From Treponema sp. (lineage in GTDB: Bacteria > Spirochaetota > Spirochaetia > Treponematales > Breznakiellaceae): a stretch of DNA of 10,808 bases. The stretch is taken from positions 1 through 10,808 of the forward strand of contig JAIRLZ010000055.1 of NCBI GenBank assembly GCA_031259035.1, read 5' to 3'. Made by a program: the position numbers and the translations under genes. Within the stretch, counting starts at the first letter, position 1; the number at the start of each line of letters is the position of its first letter. Positions 1 through 5,706 of the stretch are shown here, one piece after another. The notes under the pieces are model-generated. The model did no database searches. It was not told where the DNA came from and saw only the letters and a list, made by a program, of their open reading frames with translations.

Positions 1-1
1 T

Positions 2-307
2 CAGGCAACGGTGGAGACGTTCCTGGCGGGGCAGCACGAGCTCGGCGTGAAGGTGGTCTACGTGTCGGGGGACCCCGACGACCCGGCGAACAAGGGCTGC
101 CGTATCTGGTACCGCGTAAGCGCGCCGGGGGAAACGCCGCCTTCCAGTCCCAACGAGCTGCGCGAGTCGTTCTTTACGCGCCGGAAAAAGGACGTTATCG
201 AGTTTGGTTACGGCGATTCGGGCAAGGCGGTCTTTATCGCGGCGCAAATCAAGAACAACGGGCTCAAGGGCGCGTGGGGGCCGATGGTTCAGGCGTTCAT
301 CCCGTAA
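2..307 (+). CDS. C-terminal part of a Fn3-like hypothetical protein
   Basis: The frame is open through the left edge of the window, so the GTG at 11 is probably internal and the true start lies outside. About 101 residues are visible, ending in a TAA stop. The visible part looks like one beta-sandwich domain: a segment with IWYRVSAPGETPP, a charged stretch, then GKAVFIAAQIKNNG and the ending GAWGPMVQAFIP. I recall proteins with this ending as a lineage-expanded family of unknown function in gut Treponema and some Bacteroidetes, with a fibronectin type III-like C-terminal domain. That link is from memory. The function is unknown. It has no evident connection with the downstream operon, from which it is separated by repeats and another small gene. 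Confidence 0.75.
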   Translation, partial: QATVETFLAGQHELGVKVVYVSGDPDDPANKGCRIWYRVSAPGETPPSSPNELRESFFTRRKKDVIEFGYGDSGKAVFIAAQIKNNGLKGAWGPMVQAFIP

Positions 308-319
308 CGGGAAAAAAAG

Positions 320-373
320 GAACCACGGACCGGGGCTGTGCTTGTTCGTGCGGGTCTGTTTCGCCCGTGGTTC
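320..373. other. inverted repeat, possible terminator hairpin
   Basis: A perfect 9-bp inverted repeat (GAACCACGG at 320-328, CCGTGGTTC at 365-373) encloses a 36-nt GC-rich loop, 12 nt after the stop of the preceding gene. It could end or stabilise that transcript. There is no T-run after the right arm, so it is not a textbook intrinsic terminator. The AACCAC/GTGGTT core also occurs in the repeats near 10388-10535, so it may instead be a fragment of that repeat family. Confidence 0.4.
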
Positions 374-454
374 ATGATTCATTTGTTATGCGAAGGAGGA
401 AGGTATGACATAAACGTTGACAAAATGAGGGTTGGCCCCGATTGAGGGGGACGA

Positions 455-486
455 GCTAACCGGCAAAACTATTGAAGCCGGTTAGC
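455..486. other. perfect 10-bp stem-loop
   Basis: GCTAACCGGC (455-464) and GCCGGTTAGC (477-486) form a perfect 10-bp stem around a 12-nt loop. It has no T-run on either side. It is the first of three consecutive potential hairpins in the leader of the small gene at 587 (the others are at 498-517 and 543-561). It could be an RNA structure in that leader or a bidirectional transcription barrier. The inverted repeat is seen directly; any function is inference. Confidence 0.5.
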
Positions 487-497
487 CGATATGCGGT

Positions 498-517
498 ATA
501 CGCGCATGAGCGTGTAT
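498..517. other. 8-bp stem with ATGA tetraloop
   Basis: ATACGCGC (498-505) pairs with GCGTGTAT (510-517) across the tetraloop ATGA. One pair is G-U on the plus-strand RNA. It begins 12 nt after the stem at 455-486. A weaker 5-bp stem (GGTTC 543-547, GAACC 557-561) follows just before the Shine-Dalgarno of the gene at 587. Together they make the 5' leader of that gene unusually structured. Confidence 0.4.
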
Positions 518-586
518 AAACACGGCGTACAAACGCGGGACGGGTTCCCTGAGAAAGAACCGCCGCAAAACTGGAGGAAAATAGAG

Positions 587-844
587 ATGAAGAAGATGTT
601 TTTTTTGGTTTCCGTATTGGCATTGTTTTTTATAACGCCATCGGTCTTTTCGCAAACGATTTATAATAAGAATCTTAACGAAGATTCCTTCAATTGGGCG
701 ACTTTCTCGGACGAATTCAACGCTGGTGATGCTGACTGGCAAGATGAGCTTGAGTGGAAAGTACAGGAAAAATCGGGGAAACACTATTTTGTGATGACGC
801 TGACCTTTTCTCGGCAAGAACCTAGTATCCAGACACTGTTGTAA
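587..844 (+). CDS. small exported protein of unknown function (85 aa)
   Basis: I do not recognise the family. I chose the ATG at 587 because GGAGG at 573-577 sits 9 nt upstream and because the protein then begins with a clear signal peptide: MKKM, a hydrophobic core to about residue 19, and a likely cleavage after VFS (residues 20-22). An upstream in-frame ATG at 491 would add 32 polar residues and bury the signal. The mature part is about 63 residues, acidic and aromatic (WATFSDEF, ADWQDELEWK, GKHYFVMTLTF), ending abruptly in IQTLL. That ending may mean a truncated copy of a longer secreted protein. It should be exported to the periplasm or beyond. It lies upstream of the repeat arm at 958 and is unlikely to belong to the reductase operon. 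Confidence 0.6.
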   Translation: MKKMFFLVSVLALFFITPSVFSQTIYNKNLNEDSFNWATFSDEFNAGDADWQDELEWKVQEKSGKHYFVMTLTFSRQEPSIQTLL

Positions 845-957
845 TTGCGGGTGTGGCCACATTTCCTGTCTGCCTCGTCAACAAGTTAAGAACCCTTGTC
901 CACAGATTTTCACAGATTAAAAAGAAATTTTGGTACAAAAATCAGTGTAATCTGGGT

Positions 958-1065
958 AATCTGCGGACCCTTGTGTTTCCATTCGCGCTTATTCGTGCGC
1001 ATTCGTGGACTCTGGGGATTCCGCGCTATCTGTGCTCATCTGCGCAATCAGCGGTTCCTTGGGAT
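958..1065 (+). repeat. left arm of 108-bp operon-flanking inverted repeat
   Basis: Reverse-complementing 10270-10377 gives this segment without gaps at 105 of 108 positions. The differences are at 1006, 1041 and 1062. Outside 958 and beyond 1065 the match stops at once. The arm lies 175 bp before the NifH-like start. The sequence is of the low-complexity 'CACAGATT / ATTCGCGCTTATTCG' type common in intergenic repeats of some gut bacteria. It has no convincing ORF. Weak related fragments (CACAGATT twice) lie just upstream at 901-920. Confidence 0.85.
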
Positions 1066-1089
1066 TCTAAGCCTGATTGGAATGCGCCG

Positions 1090-1147
1090 AAAAAACCGGC
1101 AATTTTGAAAAAAATGAAAAAATTTTCGCTTTTTTTCGTCAAAAAAA
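1090..1147. promoter_or_regulatory. run of A/T tracts upstream of the operon promoter
   Basis: A-tracts at 1090-1095, 1108-1114, 1117-1122 and 1141-1147 and a T-tract at 1130-1136 lie 8-19 bp apart, ending just before the -35 box at 1158. Such an arrangement can bend DNA or act as an UP element for RNA polymerase. It stands out against GC-rich surroundings. Function is inferred from position only. Confidence 0.4.
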
Positions 1148-1157
1148 GGGGTTTCGC

Positions 1158-1186
1158 TTGACACGTTTCTCAAATAAATATAGTAT
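1158..1186 (+). promoter_or_regulatory. candidate sigma70 promoter of the reductase operon
   Basis: A consensus -35 box TTGACA lies at 1158-1163. Two overlapping -10 options exist: TAGTAT at 1181-1186 with a 17-bp spacer, and TATAGT at 1179-1184 with a 15-bp spacer. Transcription would start near 1193, leaving a leader of about 48 nt before the GTG at 1241. I see no -24/-12 (sigma54) element and no obvious NifA site, which fits control other than the classical nif regulon. Confidence 0.6.
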
Positions 1187-1203
1187 TATCATTAAAACAC
1201 TAG

Positions 1204-1223
1204 GAAATATCTTGAAATATTTC
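1204..1223. promoter_or_regulatory. inverted repeat in the operon leader, possible operator
   Basis: GAAATAT (1204-1210) and ATATTTC (1217-1223) form a 7-bp inverted repeat with a 6-bp centre. It lies just downstream of the likely transcription start and before the ribosome-binding site AAAGAAGG (1226-1233). The size and position suit a repressor operator or a small mRNA hairpin. No regulator is encoded in the window. Confidence 0.3.
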
Positions 1224-1240
1224 ACAAAGAAGGCATTTGC

Positions 1241-2119
1241 GTGGCAAAACGGATAAAACAAATCGCAATCTATGGCAAGGGCGGCATCGGCAAGTCCACG
1301 ACGACAAGCAATCTGTCGGCCGCATTGTCCAAAGCCGGCTACCGGGTTATGCAGTTTGGCTGCGACCCTAAGTCCGACAGCACAAACACCCTGCGCGGCG
1401 GCACATACATACCGACGGTGCTTGACACGCTCCGCGAAAAGGGATCGGTGAACGTGCATGATGTTATCTTTGAGGGGTTTAACGGCATTTACTGCGTGGA
1501 GGCGGGCGGCCCTGCTCCGGGCGTGGGGTGCGCGGGACGCGGCATCATTACAGCCGTGGAACTGTTCAAACAACAGAAAGTATTCGAGGAACTGGAACTC
1601 GACTTCGTGATTTACGATGTCCTCGGCGATGTCGTGTGCGGCGGATTCGCCGTGCCGATTCGAGAGGGTATCGCGCAGCACGTTTTCACGGTATCAAGCG
1701 GCGACTTTATGTCGATATACGCCAGCAACAATCTTTTCAAGGGAATCAAGAAGTACAGCAACAATGGGGGCGCGTTGCTTGGAGGCATTATCGCCAATTC
1801 CATCAATCAGGGGTATTCCCGCGAGATTGTGGACGACTTCGCGGATCGGACTAAGACGCAGGTAATGCAGTATGTTCCGCGTTCGATTACGGTTACCCAG
1901 TCGGAACTCAAAGGCAAAACGACCATTGAAGCCGCGCCAGACAGCGAACAGGCAAAAATCTACAGAGAGCTTGCGGAGCGCGTCGCCGCGCACGAGGAAA
2001 GCAAGGCGCCTTCTCCGCTTGAACTTGACGAACTGCGCCAATGGGCTGCCGGATGGAGCGACAAGCTGCTCGAACTGGAAGCCGGCATTGTTGTCGGCGG
2101 CCAACAAGCCGGTATTTAA
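1241..2119 (+). CDS. NifH-like reductase (iron protein) of a nitrogenase-like enzyme
   Basis: This 292-residue protein is a full-length homologue of the nitrogenase iron protein. As a homodimer it should bind MgATP and one [4Fe-4S] cluster and pass electrons to the NifD/NifK-like complex encoded downstream. The P-loop GKGGIGKS is at residues 12-19 and the switch motif DPKSDST at 42-48. The two cluster cysteines are Cys97 (GVGCAGRG) and Cys133 ([13 protein letters not shown]). Arg100, the site used for ADP-ribosylation in some nitrogenases, is present. The start is GTG at 1241, with AAAGAAGG 7 nt upstream. The C-terminal part ([18 protein letters not shown]) differs from classical NifH and fits the divergent, non-fixing groups. 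It is first in the operon, 13 nt before the NifB-like gene. The NifH-family assignment is very secure; the partner is inferred from synteny. Confidence 0.93.
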   Translation: MAKRIKQIAIYGKGGIGKSTTTSNLSAALSKAGYRVMQFGCDPKSDSTNTLRGGTYIPTVLDTLREKGSVNVHDVIFEGFNGIYCVEAGGPAPGVGCAGRGIITAVELFKQQKVFEELELDFVIYDVLGDVVCGGFAVPIREGIAQHVFTVSSGDFMSIYASNNLFKGIKKYSNNGGALLGGIIANSINQGYSREIVDDFADRTKTQVMQYVPRSITVTQSELKGKTTIEAAPDSEQAKIYRELAERVAAHEESKAPSPLELDELRQWAAGWSDKLLELEAGIVVGGQQAGI

Positions 2120-2132
2120 CGAGGGGGATTCA

Positions 2133-3311
2133 ATGAGGCTGGCTTTCGCTTCAAACGATAGGGTGTTCGTCTCCCAACACTTCGGGCATTGCCGAAACTT
2201 TGTGATTGTGGACATCAATGAGGAAACCTACGGGTATGCTGTTGTCGGTATGCGGAAAAATGACGCGCCGTGCAATCAGGGCGGACATGATGAAGGGACG
2301 TTTGAAAAAAGTGTTCTCCTCATCTCGGATTGCAACGTGCTGTTTGTCCTCAAAGCGGGCAATTACGCCAAGCAGCGCTTACAACTGAAGGGCGTTCAGG
2401 TACTGGAAAAGCCGGGATTTATCGAGGATCTGATTGCGGAGTACATAAAGTACTTGAAACGCCCGCTTTTCCGAAGGCTTAGACGGCGGGAAGTGATCGA
2501 CGATCACCCGTGCTTTTCCGCAAAGGCGCACAACACGAAGGGCAGGCTTCATTTACCCGTAAGTCCCGTGTGCAACATTCAGTGCCGCTTCTGCACGCGG
2601 GCGAGGAATACGGACGAGAACCGCCCCGGCGTTGCTGCGGGCGTTCTGCGGCCTGAAGAAGCGGCTGAAACGGTCAAGAAGGCTTTGGAATTGTGCCCTG
2701 AGATCTCGGTTGTGGGAATAGCGGGTCCCGGCGAGACCCTCGCAAGCGGGCACGCCTTGGAAACATTCAGGAAGGTCCACGCCGCGTACCCCGGCCTGAT
2801 TAAATGCCTTTCTACCAACGGGCTTGAACTTCCCGGAAAAGCGCCTGAGTTGCGGGAGGCCGGTGTCCGGGCCATAACAATCACCGTTAACGCGGCCAGC
2901 CCCGCAGTACTGGATAAGGTGGTGTCTTGGGTCAAAGACGGAAAGGACTTGCTATCGGCGCAGTTACAAGGCATTCGTGAGTGTTCCGAGGCAGGTATGG
3001 CCGTAAAGGTAAACACGGTGCTGATTCCGGATGTCAACGACGGGCACATTGCCGAAATTGCCAAGGCGGTAAGGGAAGCGGGCGCGGCAAGGCATAATAT
3101 TATTCCGCTCATACCGCAAAACGAATTTAAGGACACAGCGCCGCCGACTTGCGAACAGATAGAACGGGCGCGGCAGGAAGCGGGGCGATACATTGAACAG
3201 TTTCGCCACTGCAAACACTGCCGCGCCGATGCCTGCGGAATACCGGGCATCCGTGATGTAACAGAGGCGTTATATCAAAACCGTGAACTTGAAACATTTT
3301 CACACGGATGA
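2133..3311 (+). CDS. NifB-like radical SAM cofactor maturase with N-terminal NifX/NafY-like domain
   Basis: By family, NifB fuses two [4Fe-4S] clusters and inserts carbide from SAM to make the 8Fe core of nitrogenase cofactors. I take ATG 2133 as the start: GAGGGGG lies at 2121-2127 and the NifX-like domain begins at once. The protein has 392 residues. Residues 1-110 match the NifX/NafY fold (FASNDRVFVSQHFGHCRNF, later KAGNYAKQRLQLKGVQV). Residues 120-370 are the NifB radical SAM core: HPC at 125-127, CNIQCRFC with Cys147, Cys151 and Cys154, ENRPGV at 162-167, and VVGIAGPGE at 193-201. The C-terminal pair is CKHCRADACG (Cys360, Cys363). Canonical NifB has the NifX-like domain after the radical SAM core, so the order is reversed. 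The Cys that follows NRKYD in NifB is Thr160 here. It presumably supplies the cofactor of the KD-like enzyme directly, as no nifEN is present. Confidence 0.9.
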   Translation: MRLAFASNDRVFVSQHFGHCRNFVIVDINEETYGYAVVGMRKNDAPCNQGGHDEGTFEKSVLLISDCNVLFVLKAGNYAKQRLQLKGVQVLEKPGFIEDLIAEYIKYLKRPLFRRLRRREVIDDHPCFSAKAHNTKGRLHLPVSPVCNIQCRFCTRARNTDENRPGVAAGVLRPEEAAETVKKALELCPEISVVGIAGPGETLASGHALETFRKVHAAYPGLIKCLSTNGLELPGKAPELREAGVRAITITVNAASPAVLDKVVSWVKDGKDLLSAQLQGIRECSEAGMAVKVNTVLIPDVNDGHIAEIAKAVREAGAARHNIIPLIPQNEFKDTAPPTCEQIERARQEAGRYIEQFRHCKHCRADACGIPGIRDVTEALYQNRELETFSHG

Positions 3312-3342
3312 TTTTTCACACGGAGGATGAAGGAGGAGTATT

Positions 3343-4290
3343 GTGAAATACGCGAACAGCTTACCCGATCTTATCGGCAACACGCCGCTTCTGCGCCCCG
3401 CGAATTACCTCGCGGGAAAAAACGCGGATTCGCCGAACGTACATTCGTTGAATGTTCTGTTGAAGTTGGAATATTTCAACCCGCTCGGCAGCGTCAAGGA
3501 CAGAATCGCCTACGCGATGGTGACGGATGCCGAGGAAAGCGGGAAATTAAAAAAGGGCGCGACGATCATTGAGCCGACAAGCGGCAACACAGGAATAGGT
3601 ATCGCTTTTGTCGCGGCCGCCCGAGGCTACAAAGTCATTCTGACCATGCCGGAAACCATGAGCGTGGAACGCCGCAGTCTTGTCAAGGCCCTGGGCGCGG
3701 ATGTGGTGCTGACACCGGGTTCGGATGGGATGAAAGGCGCGGTGCGCCGTGCCGAGGAATTGAACGCGCAGATACCGGGCAGCGTTATCCTTCAGCAGTT
3801 TGAAAACCCCGCTAACCCCGCTGTCCATCACAAGACTACCGCCGAGGAAATCTGGAATGACACGGACGGCAAAGTCGACATCTTCGTTGCGGGTGTCGGC
3901 ACAGGCGGTACGGTCGCCGGTGTTGGCAGGAACTTGAAGGAAAAGAATCCGAAGATACGGATTGTCGCGGTTGAGCCCTTCGAGTCCCCGGTCTTGTCAG
4001 GCGGTCAGCCGGGGGCGCACAAAATTCAAGGCATCGGCGCGGGCTTTGTCCCCCTCGTCTATAACGGGAGTGTCGTCGACGAGATATTCACCGTGCGTTC
4101 TGACGAGGCGATTGAAACATCCCGGGATCTCGGCAGGACGGAAGGCTTGCTTGTGGGCATTTCGTCAGGCGCGGCGGCATTCGCGGCGACTGCCATAGCG
4201 TGCCGGGCCGAAAACGAAGGCAAAGTAATTGTCGCAATCATGCCGGATACGGGCGAACGGTATTTATCAACCGTCCTGTACCAATATTGA
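3343..4290 (+). CDS. cysK: cysteine synthase (O-acetylserine sulfhydrylase)
   Basis: This is a PLP-dependent fold-type II enzyme that replaces the acetyl group of O-acetyl-L-serine with sulfide to give L-cysteine in the cytoplasm. It has 315 residues, the usual CysK length. The Schiff-base lysine is Lys52 in GSVKDR. The substrate loop TSGNTG is at residues 79-84, the PLP phosphate loop GTGGT at 186-190, and the C-terminal [10 protein letters not shown] at 301-310. The start is GTG 3343, with AGGAGG at 3331-3336. It sits inside the nitrogenase-like operon, 31 nt after the NifB-like gene and 98 nt before the NifK-like gene. That position argues that the operon yields sulfide or another sulfur nucleophile for assimilation. 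Related enzymes (CysM, O-acetylhomoserine or phosphoserine users) look much alike, so the exact substrates are less sure than the family. Confidence 0.9.
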   Translation: MKYANSLPDLIGNTPLLRPANYLAGKNADSPNVHSLNVLLKLEYFNPLGSVKDRIAYAMVTDAEESGKLKKGATIIEPTSGNTGIGIAFVAAARGYKVILTMPETMSVERRSLVKALGADVVLTPGSDGMKGAVRRAEELNAQIPGSVILQQFENPANPAVHHKTTAEEIWNDTDGKVDIFVAGVGTGGTVAGVGRNLKEKNPKIRIVAVEPFESPVLSGGQPGAHKIQGIGAGFVPLVYNGSVVDEIFTVRSDEAIETSRDLGRTEGLLVGISSGAAAFAATAIACRAENEGKVIVAIMPDTGERYLSTVLYQY

Positions 4291-4379
4291 GAATGCCAAT
4301 ATTAAGAGCAGCAATATTTAAGAGTGCCAAATATTGAAAATTGAGATTGAGCTATTGAGTATTGCGATATTAAGAGGAG
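4282..4379 (+). repeat. degenerate 15-16-bp repeats between cysK and the NifK-like gene
   Basis: Units resembling CAATATTAAGAGCAG begin at 4282, 4297, 4312 and 4328, back to back. A fifth, CGATATTAAGAGGAG (4365-4379), differs from the 4297 unit at two positions. The first unit encodes the last codon and stop of cysK. The fifth supplies the ribosome-binding site (AAGAGGAG) of the next gene. The stretch is AT-rich and contains no ORF. It may have arisen by slippage, and it changes the distance and possibly the translation coupling between cysK and the catalytic subunits. Confidence 0.6.
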
Positions 4380-4388
4380 ATGCGAATC

Positions 4389-5696
4389 ATGTCAGATTTT
4401 TTGGAACGTCCGCGAACCGCTTGCGCGCTTGCGGGAGCGCTATCCGTCATAGGCAACCTGCCGGAGGTGATACCCATCGTGCATACGAGCCTTGGCTGCG
4501 GCGGTAACCTTGCCAATTCTGTCGCGTTTGGCAGCGGCTATCTCGGCGGCGGCTACTGCAGCGGCGGGGCCGCGCCAAGCACGGGAGTTACCGAAACAGA
4601 GATCGTGTTTGGCGGCGCCGACCGTCTTCGGGATCAGATAAAAAACACCCTTGAACTCATAGACGGCAAGCTGTATGTCGCCGCCACAGGGTGTATGACC
4701 GAGATGATAGGGGATGATACGATGGGTGTCGTCAGCGGGTTTCGTGACGAAGGACACCCGGTACTCGCCGTAAGTACGCCGAGCTTCAAAGGGGATAGCT
4801 ACCACGGCTACGACATCGTACTCGACGGGATATTCAATGAATACCTGCCGCAGTCCGCTGAAAAGAACCCGAAACTCGTAAACCTCTTCGGCCTTGTGCC
4901 GGGATACGATCCGTTCTTTCGCGGCGACCTTGAGGAAATAGAACGGCTGCTAACCGGCATCGGGCTTGAAGTAAACACGTTTTTTACGCCGAACCAGACC
5001 TTCGAGAACCTGATCTCCGCGCCAGGTGCCGCGCTTAACATCGTGCTGTCGCGAGTCTGGGGCCGGGCATTCGCCGAAAAGTTTGAGCAACGGCATGGAA
5101 CGCCCTACTGGGTGACAGATTTGCCGATAGGCCCCGAAGCGACCGATCAATTCGTAACGGAAGCGGCGAAACGTTTTGGGCTTAAGGGTGATGCCGTCAT
5201 TGAAAAAGGCAACAGGGAGTTTTACGGCTACTTCGAACGGACGGCTGATGCCTTCTGCGACCAGGACCTTAAGTTTTACGCGATCACGGTTACAAACTCG
5301 ACGTATGCCGTGCCGCTTGCCCGTTATGTTACCAAAGAACTCGGCTGGGTGCTTGCGGACAGTTTCGTAACCGACAAACTAACCGAGGCGCAGCAAGCGG
5401 CTCTGCAATGCGGCATTCCCCTCAAATTCGCAACAGGGGTACAGGAAATCGCGCGGGCAATCAACACGGAACACCCGCGAAACAGGGGCCAGCGGTACTT
5501 TGACGACTTATCGCCGCTCTACATCATCGGAAGCGCGCTGGAAAAGCGGACGGCAAACGCGCGGGGCGCGCGGCATCTATCGGTCAGTTTTCCCGCTTAC
5601 GACAGGCTGATAACCGACAGAGGTTACGCGGGTTATCGCGGCGGACTGCATCTGTTCGAGGATTTAATCGGACAATTGATGTCCGTAAAATCATAG
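4389..5696 (+). CDS. NifK-like (beta-type) subunit of a nitrogenase-like reductase
   Basis: This 435-residue protein is a NifK/NifE/BchB-type subunit that would pair with the NifD-like protein and help hold a P-cluster-type [8Fe] electron relay. I prefer ATG 4389 to ATG 4380 because AGGAG at 4374-4378 is 10 nt from the former and overlaps the latter. The three cysteines matching NifK 70, 95 and 153 are Cys37 (TSLGCGG), Cys57 (GGYCSGG, before TETEIVFGG) and Cys102 (ATGCMTEMIGDD). Ser132 in STPSF matches NifK Ser188. LPIGPEATDQF (245-255) and the C-terminal FPAYDRLITDRGYAGYRGG match NifK, not NifD. It is shorter than Mo-nitrogenase NifK (about 520 residues), lacking its N-terminal extension. 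It precedes the NifD-like gene by 10 nt, the reverse of the common D-then-K order. Confidence 0.87.
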   Translation: MSDFLERPRTACALAGALSVIGNLPEVIPIVHTSLGCGGNLANSVAFGSGYLGGGYCSGGAAPSTGVTETEIVFGGADRLRDQIKNTLELIDGKLYVAATGCMTEMIGDDTMGVVSGFRDEGHPVLAVSTPSFKGDSYHGYDIVLDGIFNEYLPQSAEKNPKLVNLFGLVPGYDPFFRGDLEEIERLLTGIGLEVNTFFTPNQTFENLISAPGAALNIVLSRVWGRAFAEKFEQRHGTPYWVTDLPIGPEATDQFVTEAAKRFGLKGDAVIEKGNREFYGYFERTADAFCDQDLKFYAITVTNSTYAVPLARYVTKELGWVLADSFVTDKLTEAQQAALQCGIPLKFATGVQEIARAINTEHPRNRGQRYFDDLSPLYIIGSALEKRTANARGARHLSVSFPAYDRLITDRGYAGYRGGLHLFEDLIGQLMSVKS

Positions 5697-5706
5697 GAGC
5701 ACTCTA

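Noticed and set aside
417..445. TTGACA at 417-422 as a promoter for the gene at 587
   Set aside because: No acceptable -10 box lies 15-19 bp downstream; the region there is GC-rich (GGCCCCGATTGA).
482..862. 126-codon minus-strand ORF opposite the small exported protein
   Set aside because: The opposite strand has a signal peptide and a Shine-Dalgarno; the minus-strand translation is basic and low-complexity with no recognisable domain, typical of a shadow frame.
1086..1136. Intrinsic terminator (GCCG...CGGC and A/T runs) upstream of the operon
   Set aside because: The GC stem is only 4 bp and the T-run at 1130 is 30 nt away from it; the A/T tracts fit a promoter region better.
853..1161. 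102-codon plus-strand ORF across the left repeat arm
   Set aside because: It is made mostly of repeat sequence and A/T tracts. The same sequence in the right arm gives a similar chance frame on the other strand (10228-10413), so it follows the repeat and not a gene.
1872..2132. N-terminal extension of the NifB-like frame overlapping the NifH-like gene
   Set aside because: The extension is the shadow of NifH-like codons. A Shine-Dalgarno and ATG at 2133 begin exactly at the NifX-like domain.
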